Shown here piece after piece: positions 4,894-6,123 of a stretch of 6,123 nucleotides of DNA. The translations under genes were made by a program, and so were the position numbers. Source of the DNA: Microbacterium sp. (GTDB lineage Bacteria > Actinomycetota > Actinomycetes > Actinomycetales > Microbacteriaceae); NCBI GenBank assembly GCA_003248845.1, contig QFPD01000137.1:1-6123 (forward strand), given 5' to 3'. How positions within the stretch are numbered: position 1 is the stretch's first letter; the number at the start of each line of letters is the position of its first letter. Under the pieces are notes generated by a model, which had not been told where the DNA came from, did not search any database, and saw only the letters and a list, made by a program, of their open reading frames with translations.

Positions 4894-5421
4894 ATGCGGA
4901 TCCTGCTGAAGCTCGTCCTCGACTGCGACGCGGATGCCGCGTGGCGCGCCCTCCACTCTCCCCGCGCGGTCGCCGATCTGTACGGCCCGTTCGTCGAACT
5001 CGTGCCGATGGATGCCGCGGGCCTGCCGAGCCGGCTCGACCCCGGCGCCGACGTGCCGGTGCGGATGCGTGTCGCGGGAGCGCCGCTCGGCGACCAGCTG
5101 ATCCACATCAGCGAGCGACACACGGAAGACGCGCACGGGCCGGTGCGGATCCTCCGCGACAGTGGCATCCCGCTCACCGGTCCGCTCGCGAGCCTCGACG
5201 TGTGGGATCACCAGATGGCGGTCTCGCCCGCTCCAGGCGACGCGTCGAAGACTCTCTGGCGCGACCGGCTCGTCATCGGGGGCGGCGCCGCACCCGCGCT
5301 GTGGCCCGTGCTCTGGGCGACGTGGCAGTGGCGCGGTGCCCGCCTGCGCGCGCTCGCTCCCACGTGGGCGCACGACCCCGAGACGGAGAACGCCCAGGGG
5401 GATGCCGCGGCCGAAGCCTGA
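4894..5421 (+). CDS. SRPBCC (START-like/Bet v1-like) superfamily protein, function unknown
   Basis: 175 residues. The opening strand ILLKLVLDCDADAAWRAL (3-20) followed by HSPRAVADLYGPF (21-33) is the typical start of an SRPBCC domain, a strand leading into the first helix of a ligand-binding cup. Later strands alternate through VRMRVAG (56-62), DQLIHISER (67-75) and LWRDRLVIGG (121-130). A long amphipathic helix LWPVLWATWQWRGARLRALA (137-156) is where the superfamily's C-terminal helix sits. Such proteins bind hydrophobic ligands, but no ligand can be named here. No signal peptide or transmembrane segment is seen. It is divergent from the ComB-like gene. The last codons form the left arm of a strong hairpin, with the stop codon in its loop. 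The open frame continues far upstream, but ATG 4894 begins the recognisable domain. Confidence 0.82.
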   Translation: MRILLKLVLDCDADAAWRALHSPRAVADLYGPFVELVPMDAAGLPSRLDPGADVPVRMRVAGAPLGDQLIHISERHTEDAHGPVRILRDSGIPLTGPLASLDVWDHQMAVSPAPGDASKTLWRDRLVIGGGAAPALWPVLWATWQWRGARLRALAPTWAHDPETENAQGDAAAEA

Positions 5422-5435
5422 CCGCGGCATCCCCC
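5397..5435 (+). terminator. Strong hairpin spanning the stop codon of the SRPBCC-like gene
   Basis: A perfect 14-bp stem, GGGGGATGCCGCGG (5397-5410) with CCGCGGCATCCCCC (5422-5435), closes an 11-base loop that contains the TGA stop (5419-5421). No U-tract follows. The stem would form after the last ribosome leaves, and it probably terminates or protects the 3' end. Confidence 0.7.
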
Positions 5436-5437
5436 GA

Positions 5438-5462
5438 GCGAGGCGCACCCGAAGCGCCTCGC
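5438..5462. terminator. Second hairpin between convergent genes
   Basis: A perfect 9-bp stem, GCGAGGCGC (5438-5446) with GCGCCTCGC (5454-5462), and a 7-base loop, starting two bases after the previous hairpin. It is symmetric enough to work for both the plus-strand gene and the minus-strand permease, whose stop is 67 bases away. A weaker 5-bp stem at 5496-5512 lies nearer the permease stop. Confidence 0.6.
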
Positions 5463-5529
5463 CGTCCCGCCCGTCGCCCACCCGAGAGGGCCGGTGCGGG
5501 AGCCTCACCCGCGCGCGCTCACCTCGCGC

Positions 5530-6123
5530 TCACTCGGCCAGCGCCTCGACCGCTGTGACACGCGTCGCGAGTCGCGTGGGCACGACCGCCGCGACGAGCG
5601 TGAGCACCGCCGTCGCGACGACGACGACCGCGACGGGTCCCCACGGGATGCCGGGAGCGACGAATGTCGGCGCCGACGATGCCGGCGGCAGTGCGACCGA
5701 GCCGAGGAGCGACTGCGCGGCGACCCACCCGTACAGGACGCCGAGCACGAGGCCGAAGGCGAGCGACGTGATGGTGACGTGCACGGCCTCCAGCAGGACG
5801 ACGCGTCGCACCTGCCCGGAGGTGAGCCCGAGCGCGCGGAGAAGTCCCAGCTCGCGGCGACGCTGCACGACGCCGATCGACAGAAGGTTGACGAGCCCGA
5901 CCGCGGCGATCACGGCCGACACGGCGACGAGGCCCATCATGATCGCGGCGAAGGTGTCCATGATCTGGCTCAGCTGCGGCGGCACATCGCCACCGGCCGC
6001 GGTCGTCAGCAGCGTCTTGACCGACTCGTTCGCGACGGCGAACATCAACACGAGGGTCACGCCCATGACGATGCCGATCGCCATCCGGCTGGCGCGCTCG
6101 GGATGGCGGAGGGCGTTCTCCGC
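5530..6123 (-). CDS. ABC transporter permease, FtsX/MacB type (C-terminal part)
   Basis: Partial; the C-terminal 197 residues are visible and the frame stays open to the right edge. Hydrophobic segments lie at about 14-32, 59-84, 112-135 and 161-182 of the visible part. The cytoplasmic loop QRRRELGLLRALGLTSGQVR (87-106) is the FtsX-domain signature and the tail TRLATRVTAVEALAE (183-197) is the classic end of these permeases. The opening NALRHPERASRMAI resembles the start of the second membrane half of two-domain permeases. Only a short loop (about 33-58) separates its first two segments, fitting the ten-helix type rather than the MacB type with a large periplasmic domain. Substrate unknown; the family includes lipoprotein, peptide and antimicrobial efflux systems. 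The ATPase gene is probably off the right edge. The internal ATG at 6084 is not the start. Confidence 0.93.
   Translation of the reverse strand, partial: AENALRHPERASRMAIGIVMGVTLVLMFAVANESVKTLLTTAAGGDVPPQLSQIMDTFAAIMMGLVAVSAVIAAVGLVNLLSIGVVQRRRELGLLRALGLTSGQVRRVVLLEAVHVTITSLAFGLVLGVLYGWVAAQSLLGSVALPPASSAPTFVAPGIPWGPVAVVVVATAVLTLVAAVVPTRLATRVTAVEALAE

Noticed and set aside
5496..5512. Short stem GCGGG/CCCGC as the permease terminator
   Set aside because: It has only five strict base pairs and no U-tract, which is too common in this composition to call.

Overview
The window is very GC-rich, gene-dense chromosomal DNA from a high-G+C actinobacterium. Codon usage, TANNNT -10 boxes, the frequent word GGATGCC/GGCATCC and the set of families suggest Microbacteriaceae, possibly Microbacterium. 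That placement is my inference; no rRNA or marker gene is present. I see no tRNA, CRISPR array, insertion sequence or phage gene.

Layout, left to right: (1) a minus-strand operon at 1-1979 encodes the prokaryotic 5-oxoprolinase, pxpA followed by a single open frame that fuses PxpB to PxpC and runs off the left edge; (2) a 172-base intergenic region (1980-2151) holds an 18-bp perfect inverted repeat enclosing two shorter palindromes; (3) on the plus strand lie a spermidine-synthase-like methyltransferase-fold protein (2152-3012), a terminator-like hairpin, a TPR-like protein of unknown role (3123-3650), and a SprT-like zinc metallopeptidase (3716-4216) preceded by a possible 8-codon leader peptide; (4) a minus-strand ComB-family (2-phosphosulfolactate phosphatase-like) gene (4204-4854) overlaps the SprT-like gene tail to tail; (5) divergent from it, only 39 bases away, is a SRPBCC-like gene (4894-5421) ending in a strong hairpin; (6) a minus-strand FtsX-type ABC transporter permease (5530 onward) is cut by the right edge.

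The only clear pathway is pyroglutamate (5-oxoproline) to glutamate through PxpA/PxpB/PxpC. The remaining genes look like independent single-gene units.

No dramatic new system is visible. The most interesting signals are regulatory or compositional: the nested-palindrome region between pxpA and its divergent neighbour; five start codons each preceded by a -10-like hexamer with exactly six intervening bases, which suggests leaderless transcripts; a candidate leaderless mini-ORF overlapping the SprT-like start; and strong enrichment of GGATGCC that appears to steer Asp-Ala codon choice.
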